This document shows positions 1 to 15,500 of a DNA stretch of 64,000 nucleotides, in pieces. The position numbers and the translations under genes are program-made. The number at the start of each line of letters is the position of its first letter. Positions within the stretch are counted from its first letter, which is position 1. The notes beneath the pieces were generated by a model, which was not told the origin of the DNA, ran no database searches, and saw only the letters and a program-made list of their open reading frames with translations. The stretch lies in the NCBI GenBank assembly GCA_008360955.1, contig LUCM01006166.1:635913-699912 (forward strand). Direction: 5' to 3'. The stretch comes from Fasciolopsis buskii (taxonomy: Eukaryota > Platyhelminthes > Trematoda > Plagiorchiida > Fasciolidae).

Positions 1-358
1 GAATACAACTTCAAAGGCTGCTTCAAAATGAATACCAGGGAAATCAGTTTACTTCTTAAGGTTTGTCGCCGCATGTTTTCACTAGTCACAGATACAGCAA
101 AACTGCTTCCGTTTTTACCTGCTTACTTCGGCAGATTTGGTGAACTCGTACTTCTATCGGACTGTGAGCAAATCGTGCGCAACCAAAAGATTTCGAACTG
201 TACACATCATCATTTTGAAGTGCGGTTTTGCAACACGAAAAATTTAAATAACCAATTTGCAAACCATGAGCAAACCTAATGTTTGATTTGTTTTGGAAGC
301 ACACCAGACAGTATCATATTCCAAATTCCAACCCCACATTTACCGCCTATTAACCCAG

Positions 359-532
359 GTCCCATACGCGGAAGTGGCTGGAAAAACCTTGGTCATGATG
401 GTTTACGATTTCGACCGTTTTTCCAAACACGATCAAATTGGTCAAATCAAAGTCCCGTTGAGCTCGATCGATTTGTGCAACGTGCTGGAGGAATGGAGAG
501 ACCTGAGTCCACCGGAAACGGACAGTGAAAAG
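359..532 (+). CDS. SYT1: Synaptotagmin exon: C-terminal third of C2A
   Basis: 58 codons in phase 0, starting [13 protein letters not shown] and ending PPETDSEK. The acceptor is the CAG at 356-358 after a pyrimidine-rich run; the donor is GTCAGT at 533. C2A calcium-loop 3 is intact: the acidic residues equivalent to rat Syt1 D230, D232 and D238 are all present in [16 protein letters not shown] near the end is a family hallmark. The reading frame also stays open upstream of 359, but that part does not resemble a C2 domain and is taken as intron. Confidence 0.95.
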
Positions 533-3500
533 GTCAGTTAAGACGATGAACACTTTTCTTGTGAATTCATCTTAAGTCGCGAGAAGAATGCATTTTGTGC
601 CCGGGCAAATTTTACGCAAATCATCATTGGCATCATTACTAGAGTGAGTATCAGTATCACTTGATTTATTTGAGCAAAATGCCTGTGATTTCCGTTGTCA
701 AATTGTTGTTAAGCTCAGACGGGAGTATTTGAGCTTCTCAATGAAATTCTATTTTGTTCTTATTTGACATTTTAGGTTCCAGTTATTTCAACTGCGCCTT
801 AAGGTACTGGCAAGCAAATATTTTCATATCTGACAGGCAAACTTTTAGATAGTCTGTCATGCGCTCTCTTGCTAAACCTGTTTAGAAGACCCATTCATGT
901 TCCTCTTAAAATTGGCTACCTATTTGTATCTGCGTTCCTAATTGTTTCGTTGATTGCAATAAAAAGCAGATAATCGTAATTCGTCGAGAATTTAGTCTCC
1001 CTGTAGTTCCCAGAATAACAGTACTCCATCTAACCAATACTTTTTTTCACTGGGACAATGACCCTGTGTGCGTGTGTGTGTGTGTGTGTTACTGTGCGTG
1101 ACAAAGCACCTAATCCGATTGCTCCGTACTTCACTTCATGTCACATTATGCGAGAACGAGTAAAGCGAAAGAGGGCGTGTCCGCCTGCAATTATCTGTTA
1201 TGACAGGTAGGTATCATGGGACTTGTTGATTATAGATCTCCGAATGTTGTGTTTGTTTCGTACTCATGCACAGATGTTGTGTTGGCAATGGGTGAATGGC
1301 ATTAGTTGTCGTGCTTCTAATTACTCGGGCCAATTCCTCGTAAGCATATTTCATCCGGTCACGTGGTGAACATTACCGTGCAAACTGACCGCGTGCACGC
1401 GAAACTAATTATCTCATATAGGCAAGGTTTTGTATCATCATATATTCCCAAACCACAACGAATAGCAGCAGTCTGAAACCACTTGGTTTAGGTGAACTTG
1501 ACAGATGGCGCAATGTGTCCTCCATCATCGTGTGCCTCGTCAGAAACTTCTTTTTTTGCCACTGGCTTATCTCACTCGGATGATTTACAGTTAAAGCATG
1601 TTGTTCTTGACTCCAATTAGCATCAGCGCCCGGTCAGATTATTTCTGTTCTGTCACGAGAAGATTGATCGAATTGCAAAACTATTTTTTGTGGTTCTTTG
1701 AGCAGTACTACTCATTTTTCAAGTTAGGTTCCACCGATTCGAAACAGATTTGGTGTATTTCAAACATGCTGCTCGAGTAGCCTAGGTGGTTCCGCTATTT
1801 CATGTATCGAGACTGTATGAGGGGCCGGATGATGAACGTAACAATCCAGATACGACGTCATAAGGCGTGCTTGGGCCAGGGCTCATCTCGTTTCACATCA
1901 ACTGAGCCATGTCAGTAGGCGTCTGTAAGCAAATAACGATCGAAGCCATCCATTCACGATCTCGTTTCTGTCTTGCTGGAATGAGATGCTCAAGAGTTAT
2001 TAGGTTTTAGTTCCCAAAAGGTGCAGAGTGGACTACGCATATGCCTGAAACAAATGGGAACGCATATTCACTTGGGTGGGAGCCAGCAGCTTATGCCACT
2101 GTGTCGGTGTGATTTATGTCTGTTTTCGGTCTAGGAGTTCAACTTCAGTCCCTCGATTGCGTACTCAGTTGAGCTCGCGCTGTGGGCGAAATTTATGTGT
2201 CATTGCTCCAATGGGTATAGCCTCTGCCATTCCTGTGATAGTAATTGCCCATTTGTGGCCAAAAAATTAAGTGAGTAACGTAGTCTGGGAGAAACAATCA
2301 ATCAATCGTGACCGAAGGTGGTTTGCTACTTCAAACTTCAACGCTCGAGTTTGGCCGACACAAACATGCAGTTATAATAAGTGTTATCATTCATCCAAGT
2401 GTACTCATGTGCATGTGTGTGAGTGGATGCACCCAGAAGCATCCGCGCTTCTCCATCGATTTCTGAGGCAATAAAATCCAAAAGGGCACCTGATCAAATC
2501 ACCTTGCTTATCGAACGGCCACGAAAATTCTCCGCCTCCAAGTATGCCTTCTCAATTTTCAACTCGCTTGTTCGGTGTTTTGTCCACCCTCCTAACACCT
2601 CTTTGGGTTCTAGTGTAAAAACGGCGACATGCCAGCGATGTGTTTCATTGTAAGTATATAGGGGCCATATTTGGAAGTACAACCTAGCGCGAAGATCATT
2701 CCATCAGTTCCTATGCCTGTATATCTGGGTCATCGCATGCTGTTCTCTGAGGCACACACTGGGTGGTAAATGGCTCAAAGTGGGAAGTCAATGATTATTG
2801 TGGGTGCAGCTGGACTAACGAGTTGGAATCCACGCGATTCCCCATCAGCTACATGCCTGGAGATAACGGAGGATATGAACCGGCATCCAGTCGGTTTCGT
2901 TCTTACCCACGGAAGCTTTCCTCTCCCATCTAGCTGGCCAACCTATTATTTAACTGTGCATCTTTCTTTGTTCCTCGTTCGTTTTACTTCGTTTGACCGT
3001 TTGGTGCTGTAAGTTAGCAGACGAAACCAGAGCTCCTTCATGCAAAGTTAACAACTTAACTTAACTGAAGGAGAAACATGCTCGTCATTAACCAGACGAG
3101 GCTCCGTAGTAGGTACATCGCACGAATTGGGGTTAGACAATGACCTTGTAGGAATTCATTGACTTAGTTTGGCTATCCGTGAACCGCAGCCGCCCTACCA
3201 TAGGAATGGTGACTGCTTCTTCTAAGACTCTGATTCCCGTTGATTGATTGCTTTGGGCACATAAGACTGTGCAACTCGGAATGTGCTCTTTAGTGCAACT
3301 GAATGATCATGCACAAATTAAGTTTTCCTGTTCCCAGAACGGTTACAGTCTCGTAACTTAGGGACTTACATTGTCATGTATTCGATATGTTCAGTCATCG
3401 TCTCGTTCACATCAATTACCAAATTCATAGGGCGATCAATAAAAAAGTCTATTCCACATTAACGGTGACCAGCATCTAACAAAACAATGTTGCTGGCATA

Positions 3501-6500
3501 AAACTAACGATAATGGATTTACCTGCATTTGGTCGGGATTTGTTTACCCGTAACAGTGAAATTAGAGCTAAACGGTTAGCCTGACCAGTAGACGTCTGCC
3601 TTTCATGCAATGCTTAGTTGGCAGATAACGGAATGGAGGCGTGAATCACGCTTCTGTTACTAAACTGTAATAACTGCCCATTTCATTCCAAGTGGTTCTT
3701 CGTACAATATTGATTCCCGAATTTTCATTAAAACAGCAAATGCACCAAAGATTTGTCTTGTTTGTGAAGTGCTAATGAGATTCTGGACGATACAAAAAGA
3801 CTCAGAAAGAGCCAGAAAAGACTTGGCTTTGGGCTACGGTAAATCAGTGAGAGCTCGTTTGGGGTACTGTTGTGGTTAAAAAGTACTCACTCTCGCTTCA
3901 AACATCCCTTTGAGCACGAGAAAAATGCAACTTCTGTTAGCACGTTTCTTTTTATCTTTTGCCATTTACTTTCGTCATTGATAAAACAACAATGAACAGC
4001 AATTGAGGAAGAGGGCCGCGGCCAACAGAGAGGTGCTAAGTGAATAAATTAACCCATTGCTAGGAGGACTCGAACCGGCGCCCCTCAGATTTAGATGTCA
4101 TGCTGTTGAATTTGGACCACCTACGTTAATTTTACTGTGGAGAGTTGGTCAGCATTTACTCATGATGAACTGCCTCAGTAGCACTGAAACTCGGCGACCA
4201 TTCCGTTTGAGATTTGTAAGTGACTTCACTTTTGTCAGTACAAGACATATTTGGCAACCGCGAACAAGTTACATTCTAGTCGGATTGAAGCCGTATTGGT
4301 TCAAAACCTATAGTTACACAATTTTGTGTTGCTGACGCATTAAACAGCCATACTTTTTTAGTCTCATGGTTACAAATAGCAGCCTGGGAAAACGCCACTG
4401 ACCGTGACAGGAAAACTGACCTGCTGGGCTAGGCCCTATTGATGGAAGTCTTCAGACGAGATTGAAAATTAGTACAGAGATAGTCCCTACCCCAAAAAAG
4501 CACTAGTTAATTCAGTCGTATTGCAGTTGTCTGTTCGAGAGCCTAGTCATTTGTGTGCCTGCCTATCTGTGTCTGTCTGTACGTCTAATTTTCAATCGCA
4601 ATTTTGTCCTATAACCAGTCAAGAGCGTACAAAAACTACTATCATTGATTGTGTTATCAAGCAAAAATCAGTTATTTGGGTCACCAATCTAAAGCCTGGT
4701 TAAGAGACGGTCATCACGTGCAAGGAAGAAAATGGTTGCACACCAACAATACCGCGAAACAAGCGCCTATTCGCGCACCTTCTACGGTATCTTGTCCATG
4801 TGTAGGGTGCAGCTTGATTTCCACTTTGTTTTCTGGTTCTTGAGCCAAGTACGAAACAACCCTATTCAACCAGAAATGTGATTTGCTATGCAACTACCTC
4901 AAATGGAAGTTCTATTCTCAGCGTCCGTAAAATGTGCTCGTTCGACTCACGGGTTAGCAACAAGAACTAGTTAAAATTACCTGGTAAAAGCATTATAGCG
5001 ATACATTTACCTAAAGAGAACCGAAGTAAAATCTGCGAATATCAAGAGTCCGCATTAGCACGACTGAAACCGTAGTCTTCTTGGTCCTGCCGACTGCAGT
5101 TAGCTAAGCAAGCAATATGATTGTGCTGCGAAAGAAACCAGCTACCTGAAGAAGAGAGCGATAGATGAGAAACATGCCAACTAAAAGATAAACATGATCT
5201 GAAGCCGAATTTACTTGTTCACCCCACGGACAGACTCCGCAGAAAAAGCCAAACAGTCAGCCACGGGTAGTTCATTCTCTACAAAGAAAACAATTCATTA
5301 ATAACTTCAAAAAACAAGGCACTATATGGATTGATCCCGCCCAATTTGATGATTTCAATTTTATCTTGACCAGTTAAATAAGCTGCATTGATTTGGAATC
5401 ACTGGGGCTAAACACCGTCGAATCAATGGGCTTCGGCACAAACGAAAAACTGACGAACGGCGGCAGATAGATTGTGCTCTGAGACTTGTATCCAGATTGG
5501 CGTACAAGAAGATTTCATCTCTTTCATGAGGGTAAAAAATAAAATAGAGGAAAAAGAAGTTAGTAAACGAAATGAAAAATACACTTGTTGTCTCGTAAAA
5601 AATACCAAAGAACTCATCCACAAATAATCACAGCACATTATGACATGTTGCTCAGCAATTCGGCTGAAACCAAGTCACGTTTTGTCGAAATGCGTGCTGA
5701 ATATGGGACAGTGGAGCGCCCATAGATATTGATTTTAGAGGATATGGAACCAAAAGTGGATCGCATTGAAATATGAGAGCGATACTTTAAAAAGTCTATA
5801 GGCATGGATGCATGGAACCTGACAGTGTTTTGTGAACACATTTCGCACAGGTTGGTAAGTGCTGATCACATAGATAGAGAGACAACTCAGGTAGTGGCAA
5901 GAAAGACACACGGCTAAAAATTGACAACACCCAGCGAGGAATTTTAAAGACTTCTTTTAACTAAACCTGGAAAAATAACAGGAGAACAGTAAAGAAGGAT
6001 TGGAAGAACACATTGGTATACACATAGGGAGATGGTGCTTTGTTTCACTCTGTAGCGCTAAAGCTTCCTGATTTGAAATGACAACCTTCGGAGATTTGTT
6101 ATGCAGGTGGAAATGTGAGAATGGATTTTTTCAATTTTAACCCTTGGATATTTCATATAATCAACCCTGGTAAGTGTGTCAGAACCGATGGAAGCCGATT
6201 CAGATTGGTTGGCTGACCGACCAAGAGAGAGAGAGAGAAAGAAAGAACAGACATTCGAAACACTTGGATGTGTTGAGATCTAAACCAGCTCGTGCATAGA
6301 AATCGTAAACGGAAGATAGATTGTTGGAAAACTTTGAAAATCATCGTTGTTCGAAACGGGTTGGGAGAAGGCAACATCATGGGCATACTTAAATAGAGGA
6401 CACAGTGAGCTGGTTGATAAGTCGCTGATGTGAATTGAGAAGACGAACGGTGAAAGAACAACACCCTGAAGCATTCCTTAGTTGTTACTCAACGGTTTTG

Positions 6501-9500
6501 AAGTTTTACTGTCCATTCGTGTGCACTTGGTTGGGTTATTAAAGTAATCAGACAGCCATGCTAATAAGGGCCTGGAACAACCGAATGTTTTCAGTGAAGC
6601 AGAAGCGATCCTGTGACAGAATCATATGTCGACGAATATTTTAGAAAGGCGCAGCGCACACATTTCATTGATGCATTTAAGGATTTGCAATTTAACCAAC
6701 TGGTGATTTACGCAATGACTTCCAGTTTAATCGCATGGGCGAGTTTGGGGTGCACACCCAGGCTTCACCTTGTGATTGGATGCTTCTAAATACCAAAGTT
6801 ATCAGTCTCGTCATTCAGACTTCGTGTGATCTCCCCTGAATAACAAGCTAATTCTGCCGGAGCTGCCTCCCATTGCCTTTTCGGCTTCTACTTGGTAGAA
6901 CAATACACTCCAGAAGGATGTTCTTTTGTGCATTTTATAGCCATTTTGTCGAACGATGCAGATAATTATCATCACGAATGCATTTAACCAGAGTGATGAA
7001 CCCCGAGGAGATCATCGGTGGTAAATGATCTATGTTTTATGAATTCGTAACCTGTGGGCGTCGAGAGCGCACACTGAGTTTTTACCAAGTCGAATGCAGA
7101 TCTGCTGGACTGGTGAAATTCAGTTATTGTTCCTATTCACATTCATTCATTTTTGAACGGGGAATCGAATAAACAGGTTTTGCCTCTTACAGATACTGCC
7201 CCACCCTGAGTTCTGCGATGGAGCAATTCTTCAGGGTGAAAATATTCCAACCAAATTTTGTGAATAGTTGGTTCCCTTGTTTACAGCCCCCATTTGATGC
7301 CCACACACACAATGTGTCCTAGGTATTAAGCAAAGCACTGACAGTTTTTTTTTAAACCCAACAAGACGAAATAAGAAACTCATGTCTTTTCCCTTCCAAA
7401 GTAGACTTCTGATACATTTTCACCTGGATTGATTTGTATACACGTTGAGTTATGAAAGCTTTTATCGCAGCAGTTGGACTGCAGCCATACCACTGGTTAT
7501 TCTCGCTAGGTTTGCGCCTATTCGTCGTGTGCATCAGCGATAGAAAATGTTGCCGCACATACCCGTCACAATGGTCAAACAGAATTACTGACGTTGGACC
7601 GCTTTCACCTTACTGTGGATCTACGGATAAACCCAGTGGTGATTTATTCACAAATTTCCTTTCTTGGCATTCCGAGGAATCCGACACCTATACAGCGTAA
7701 TGTATAGTCGACAAATAACATGAAGATATTCGCGAGTCTCTATAATATCCAGCCGTAAATTGTAATAAGCCTTGCTAGGCATGGGTAGATCTTGAGCGCC
7801 AAGGCAGGCTTCTCTGGGTATTGAAAATGAAATCTTCTCTGAGTATGAAACTTTTACCATTTGGCCTGGTAACTAAATAGCTTTATCACCAAAAACAACT
7901 TTTATGGAATTGTCTACCTATGATTATTACCGAGTTCGTAGTCTGAAGTTCATCGCATAATGGGCGGATTACTTCACCTAGGTTCATTAAACATTGTCGA
8001 TCACGAACAGGGGAATTTTCACTTAAGGGGATCTTCATCCACATCAAAGCTGACCTTTTGTCAAGGTTATTCATGCGCCCAACTTCAACCTCTCGTATTG
8101 TTTTCGTGACAGTGCAATAATGAACTAGGAAAGATGGATTTATTTTGATACCTCAGTGTAAAGCGTAAAGCGAAGTTTAAAAATTCCCGGTTAAATTAAC
8201 TTTCGTATTTAACCATTTTCTGCATTTCGAACTAAACAAGATCACCAACCGCGTAATACAAAAGACATAAACCACGCCAATTTCATGCCTATTCGTACGA
8301 AACTGATCAAGTATAATGTGAACACAGTTGCTTTTAGCTCTGTTGAAAATACACAGAGCTAGTTCAGTACTCTAACATTGAAGTAGGTTGTCGCCAATAT
8401 TTTACTGTGTCCGCGTGCCGACAAAAGGAACAGTATTTAAATGCCTGCATTAATGGTGATATATCTTATGGATTAATAACTTAACAGATCTTGGAAGGTG
8501 ACTATCGGATGCAGGAATTGGAAATATCAGATGTTTTAAATTGTCAACCCGTTAATGTGTTGATGGATGCATCCCTATATTACTTCAAGTTGTCCAATCC
8601 AACGTGAGTGAAACGACAGTGACAGTTACCCGGATTTCAAGAAATCCAGCAATATAAGAAAACGAAATGTTCCATGTTGCATCCTACCACAGTTCACTGT
8701 ACGAAATATTCTGAGTAAGGCGATTTTGTTCCAACTTGGTGTAAGTTGGGTAAAAGCGCCCTAATCCTTGATGTATTTCGTAAACATTTACCATAGCCTG
8801 AAGCTAAATGTTATTGTAAATATCTATTTTCTCTTATCTGCTTTCTGTCTTTGTTTTACTTGATGAAATAACAATGCACACCATTATCAGGAAGTGATAT
8901 GCTGTCAACGAAGTGCTGCCAATCGAGGAAGTTGGCCGACGGTTGGAGGATTCCGAACCGTTGACCTTCATCGATTAGTTCGTTGCACTAAATCTGGTCG
9001 AGATGACCTAGCAAGATGATTAAACGAGCTACATGCATAATGGATATTCATGTCGAGGTATTGAAACTACCTGAAGTAAAGAGCGAAAATAGTGTTTTGT
9101 TCGATTTAGCGCACTCGACATCGAAATGACCAAAAATTATTGCACGATAACGATGGGCTCACGGGTTACTATGACTTATCGATTATGTTTGCAGCAGTTC
9201 GTACGTCACATTGCCGTGAGTATGTCTCACTTTGTTTTGTCCAACGGGCCGGTAGCGCTTTACGCTTGATATAACTCAATGAAGGCTAGAATGGTAAACT
9301 GACTAAATTTCTAGCACAACTTTTTGCATACCTTTTACCATCAAAGACTACGGGTTACTGTGCAAACAATTGATAAGTTCACACTGAATGCAAACTCAAT
9401 TATTTTGTCTCTGAAACCTGTTACATAATGGAGCAGGAAATCTTATTGTGACAATTTTCGAATGAATTTCGGCCAGACATGTAAACATTTTCAATAAGGT

Positions 9501-12500
9501 TCGATCGAATAGTGGTGGATCCGTAGCACTTTGTTTATTTGTCGACGGAGCATATCATACAGTGACTATTCACTGAATGGGCATCAAAGTGCCAGTTCCG
9601 TAGGAAATCGGGCACCGAACATTTCTTTTATCAAACCAACGAAAATGTTTTGCATGAAACAATTCACCACGTGATATCATCGCTCAACTCACCATAAAGA
9701 AACCATGGAAGCACTGTACGGCTGTTTCATTCTTGTTAGAGATTATCAGCAGTGCATATCCATTGCGTTTGTGTTTCTTAGTGAACTGAATGTGAAAATG
9801 GTGAGATGGTTGAGTATGAGATTACCGGACAAGCACACCTGGGGAGCGGCCTGAGCTGCAAAGCCAGTCGTGCGATTCCCCGGGAAATTTTGCCCGTTCA
9901 ACCTTGCACGAAACATGCAACTGACAAAAATAGCAAAGGTAGAATATCGTTTTATTTCCCCATTCTAATTATTTAGTAATTCGATAAATCTGAACTTGTG
10001 TTTTACCGACTTTCTTGCTAACTTTTAGCTGACCAGTTCCGGAAATCCCACCGATCATTTGTTAGTCTCAATTGAATATCAAGACTGTCAATCAAATGAG
10101 GAGACCAATTTTTTTCCAGGCTGATATTTCAAAGCTCATCAGTTGTGAGCTTTTTACATCCGTTTGATGGCACGTGACCTCACTCTTCGAGTAGTCTTAA
10201 GGCCGCAGTTATTTTAATTTTCTTTTCTTCTGTATAGTTTTTTTTGAAACGACTCGGTAACATAATTTGACTAACCGTTATGAACATCCCGTATATTCAT
10301 CGTGAAGTGAATTCGTTTGGCTACTAGTATTTCAGTCTTTTATTGCGTCTGATACCAGTCACTCAGAAATAATGAAGCCACCTGACGTAACGAATGATCC
10401 GAATAGCCTTTCGTATTTCTAACCCATAGTCAACTGTTTTTGGAATACTCGTTGACTGATTTGCTTGATTCTGTCACGGGTACAGCCCAGAAAACAATGT
10501 CGACATCTGTTACATCAAACATTCGCTTTTCATTGTATCAATTATACATATATATATATATATATGGATATATATGTATATACTATTATTTAAGCCGAAG
10601 GGAAAATGGTCTAATGGCATGCTTACTTTATTCATGTTTCTGTCTAAATATTTGCACGTTTGTCCAACCACCCGCGTGTTGCTTCTCATTTTATGCCTTC
10701 GGTTTGTCTACCGTGACTTTTTGATGTTTGAAATGGAAGAACAGCGCGATGATGGTATGTTTTTAATTAGCCAACCTCGCCGTTATTGTGAATAACATTT
10801 TTCAATGCACTTTACGGTCGATTGAAAAAGGTTACCCAGGGTAATCGGATGGTTGATTCATTTAAAACATTCCCGATCACTCTTTTATTATTCAACGAAA
10901 CGTTTCGATACAACCCGAATTCCCTTCGGTTTCGATGCATCAATGTCCTTTATTTCGTTCATTCACGTCTCAAGCAGATTGTGTTATGCTGAAACGATCA
11001 AAATTAGGCTTTATGCGAATGTCTCGATCTCATAGAATGGTAGTAGTTGAATTTAGCAAACCCAAAACCGGACTGATTGCAATGGCCAAGTTCGTATGTT
11101 CACTGGATATCAAATACATCTGAATATGATTCCGTTTAGCGATCCACTTGGATTTTGTCGTGCATTTTTACCAAATGTGAGGTCGGATTTGGTTGTTAAG
11201 TTGATTGCTTTGTTTGTAAGTTTGGCGGGATCCGTTTTGTGTCTCTCATATTCGTGCGGAAACTTGACACCAAACGAGTTCCGTGGGTGGATAAACGGGA
11301 CTTATGGTCAATAATCAAAATGTTTCATACGGTAAACAGCTTGCAGAACAGGGTACTAATTCCGGTAATAAACTAAAATCCAGTTATTTATTGCACTATA
11401 CAGCAAATCAGTTGAAGGGCACTTCAAACGAGAATTTGTCTGTCTTCATGCATTTGTCTTGGTCTTTTGGCAATCGGGGGAATGGCCAGTTTGCTTGTAT
11501 GACGCTTTTTTAATTGACCGCTTTGGTCCTTATTGAATTGTCCAGTTTGCAATTTGATCTGCTCTTTTTAACCCATCAGATTGTTTGTTTTTTTATTTTA
11601 CTCAATATAATTTGCGAATGATTGCCGACAATTAATCGATTTCGCGAGTAGACGAAGAGAAACAAAATCTTTATTTGTGAAAGTGTACAGTGAAGATGGT
11701 GTATCGAATTCCGAATTATTTTGCTGCTGTTTCTAAGATAGTATACTCATAGTAATTTAACACTAGCAAAAAATCACCAAACCATGCAAAAATATATGAA
11801 AAAGAGTACTAAGTAGAAGTGATTCTGACCACTGCAAGTGATTTCTAAGATGAGAATCTATAACAGGAGTTGATGACCGTTTTTCTCTCATATTAATGGA
11901 ACGCATTATTCATCTTCAAACCGGTCTTAAAGGACGAGAATTATGGAATTTCCAAGAAAATCACACGAAATCGTGTGTTAAAACATCGATTTAGTATGGA
12001 AAATGAGAGTTCTTTTTACTGAATCAGTAAATGTAATAGAAGCACCTTAATCAATAATCATTGCTTAGTCCATTATAAATGAAATGCCTTGACAGTGTTC
12101 ATGTGCGCACATCCAAACACACTGGGTTTATTTGAAAGTTAGTTCTGTTTTGACGGTCAGATATATACATGTATCAAAGGCACAATCGAGCCTTTCTCAC
12201 AGACTGAATGAATACGTCACTCTTTTGGAACATTTGTGACAAGGGGATCAGAAATCCGGTTCATTTCTTGCACTTTGACAACTCACCAAATCCGAATCGG
12301 AATTTGTAATAGATGCGCCAACACTCGGCGCCGTTGTCAGCCAGACTACTACAACCGGGGCTCAAACTAACCAAATGTGCAGTTTAAATCCCGCGATTAG
12401 GAAATGCGACTGACGGTCGGCCACGGTGTAAGCAGCAATTACCGTCAAGAACCACACAGTCAGGGTGTTTAAATAGTTATTTGAAGCTTAATGTTAATTG

Positions 12501-15500
12501 CACTTACCAGGTATGGATAACAAAATATCTAAACAGACATCGCAAGAAGACTTCAACTTGTCCATCGTAAATCATCCTTAATCAATAGCCGAAGCCATCA
12601 GTTGAAGGGCACCTTGTGTCCACCGCTAAAGTGAGCCCTGTAAAGCAGCATAGTTCATTACAGTTCGAAATGGATAAGCTAATCACCGCAGATGAAAAAA
12701 TCACCATGGGCAAGGTACACGTTTTCCCTAGGGTGATCATGTATTCGCCCGGGGAGCAAAGACCAGGAGTTCTGGGTAAAATATGTTATTATCAAGGAGC
12801 TATGCGCATACTGTAGGCATGTAATTAACCCCTGGCTTTTATCCGCGTTATCGGCGACGAATATGTTCACGTCAGGTTTAGACCTAGCCAACATCAATTT
12901 TGTCTCAATTTGCTTGACCAGAACACTAGTTGCATTTGGCAGCGTCAGACGTTGATGAACAACACTGAATGTTGACTGCATTCATTCCACAAAATCAGGA
13001 AGCATTTGTTGTACCATGCTATTACTAAGCACAACTATAATTATTTTGTCTAAACATGCTAAGATGGGTCTACCCTAATCGGCTACCAGTCCGAAAGCCT
13101 CTAAAAATGCCCCAGTAACTAGGAGGCTCAAACAGCATCTCTTGGGGAAGTGCATGCGTTATCGAGGTGCTGGCACTACAATGCTAGCACAAAGGTCAAT
13201 GTCCGAAGCTCTCCAGCGGGTTGTCTGATCCTTGTTAGTTGTTCTAGTGGAACTGACCAATCTTTGATTAAAAACCAGCCACGGGCAGCGTACGAAGCAC
13301 AGGACTGCATGGTCACCGATGTTGTAAAGAAGAGATGAACAGGCCATCCGGGATGCATGGCCCAATCTAATTGGCAGGTGAACTGAACATCCGGTTACCG
13401 GTTTCCGGCGGGTTCTCGGACCTTCAGCGCCTCTTACCTCCTTGCTATTCAGATCACTTGATCAAAGGATCGATTAAGCTGGTCCTACATCCGTGCGGAC
13501 AACAGAGTTGTGTCAAGCCCATAGATGAATTATGTACCCCAATGAGCAGTCTTTGGCACGGAAATGGGACAGAAACGCCCTCAAGTGTGAGAGGATACAC
13601 AGTGTTTTTGTTCTCTTTATCGACTACTGTTTTCTTCCTTAGCCGCGGTTTTGACCTGATACGATGCAGAAATAGATTTCTCCAAAATATTTGATGTACA
13701 TTAGATGCACAGCCATTCACATCTCTATCACTATTTTATCATTAATTACCATAGATGATGGCAGTAGTTTATGTGAGAAGTTAAGCTCACATGATTTCTG
13801 AACTACAATCCCCAAATTGTCGATTCTTTCCTAACTTTTCCATACCCCAGAAAGTTCTTTAACGCGGTAGTTTACGGCTTGTAAATTAATGTCTGTTTGT
13901 TGGGCTGTTCTGTTCAGTTTGTTCAACGATTGTGATGCTTTATAATCACCAAATCGCGCGTATGAAAGCCGCGGCATCTGCATGCCATTCAAACAAATTC
14001 TGGCCAGGTTTGTCGAGGGCAAAATTAATGGTTCTGACAGTTGCGCTTAGATGTCTAGGTCATTTTTTGTATTGATTTGGTAAAATTTACGGAGAATCAT
14101 TTGCAAATCATATCAGTTTTGAAATATCATAAGAATTATTTAATGTCTCCTCGGGCTTGGTTTGTCAACAACACTTTCCTTGGAGACAGTTTCGTCAAAC
14201 GTCGAGCAATTTGGACTAAAACTAAGTCAATTATCAAATCACTTGATATCTGCTATATCTTGTTTTGATTTCTTTGATCGGACAAAATCTAGCCCAAATT
14301 AGATAAACACCTTCACTCAAGTCAGACCGAAAATGGTACAATAAACACAACGGTTCTTGAATAATGACAAAATCCATCGTGCTTGTTGCATGACTATCCA
14401 TTTGATGCGAACTTGCGTGGCCGTTTGATTTTGCCTAGCGCACATCGGACTTGCGAAAGCAAATTGTTGACTAGATGCGTTCACCGTGCCAGAATATTGT
14501 TCACTTGAAAAATCATTAACACAATCAAATCGTTTAGTTGGGATTAGAAATTTACGATCAATTTGGAACTTATTTTGATCGAGAAGCGGATGAGCCCCAC
14601 ATAGAATACAGTCGCATTCATCCTTCAAACCACCCTAACTACCAAACTTCTGAAACTAACTTGAGCTATATAATCCCATCGCTTGTTCATTCTTACAGTC
14701 TTCGTTATCCCCATGGAATGAAGGTACTGCCTCTGAAGTGATTCCATAGTTAGATAGCCAGAATACTGGTACACGGGCTCGAATGGATAATTTCCGCTGT
14801 CCAGAATCCCAAACTGACCAACTCAGCTCGCTCTGATCTTAAATTCCACCTAAATTCAATCAGTGAAAAGATCTACCAGTACAACGCTGGCAGCTGAAAC
14901 ACGTGTTTAATAATCCGAAAACTACAAACTCGCGATTCTGTCCAGCCACGGGTGCTTCTAAGCAAACCATGAATTTTACATGGACTTTCACTATTCAGCT
15001 GATTACTACAACTAAAAATCTTTTCAGTTCTGAAGACATAAAATATTCAACCACAATGTGGTAAAGCTCTAGAAATCTAACGGTCTTTACAACAATCCTA
15101 AAGGGTTGGCGTGCAGCCAAGTGGACTAGTTTCATCCGAGTTTGTTGCTTCATGCGATCATACCACGGGAAATCGGAAAGTGAACGGACTCTAGTGCAAA
15201 GGCCAAGTTTACCTTAAACTTTCAAGTCATTACCATCGTTCGATCAAAGTCAAAAAGGCTGATTACCGGTTGGTACGAAATATGGAATTTTGGTGATTTG
15301 GGGATGGACTGAATGACATAGGTTAAGTGCAAGTTTGGAATAAAACAATGAAATCTGAGTCACGTATTAGGAATAACAAGGAGTATTATGGACTGGGTCA
15401 TTGGACTCTATAATCCATATTATAACGGACATAGCGAATGCATCAAACAAAAAGAAACCTCTTCTCAATCTAAATCTATACCCGCTGGATCTTAGAAAAT

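Larger units (their letters stand above)
533..5870. other. Synaptotagmin intron 1, left part: no gene seen
   Basis: AT-rich sequence with only short unconserved open frames. It holds a (GT)n tract at 1064-1089 and a degraded tRNA-derived SINE near 3945-4110. I recognise nothing else. The first 358 bases of the window are the end of the preceding synaptotagmin intron. Confidence 0.6.

Noticed and set aside
10119..10153. CTGATGA...GAAA on the minus strand next to a small hairpin
   Set aside because: The spacing leaves no stem II and no GUH/stem I partner is present; it belongs to the palindrome at 10131-10153.
13371..13720. 107-codon frame on + and 88-codon frame on -
   Set aside because: Mutually overlapping and unlike any protein I know; no gene context.
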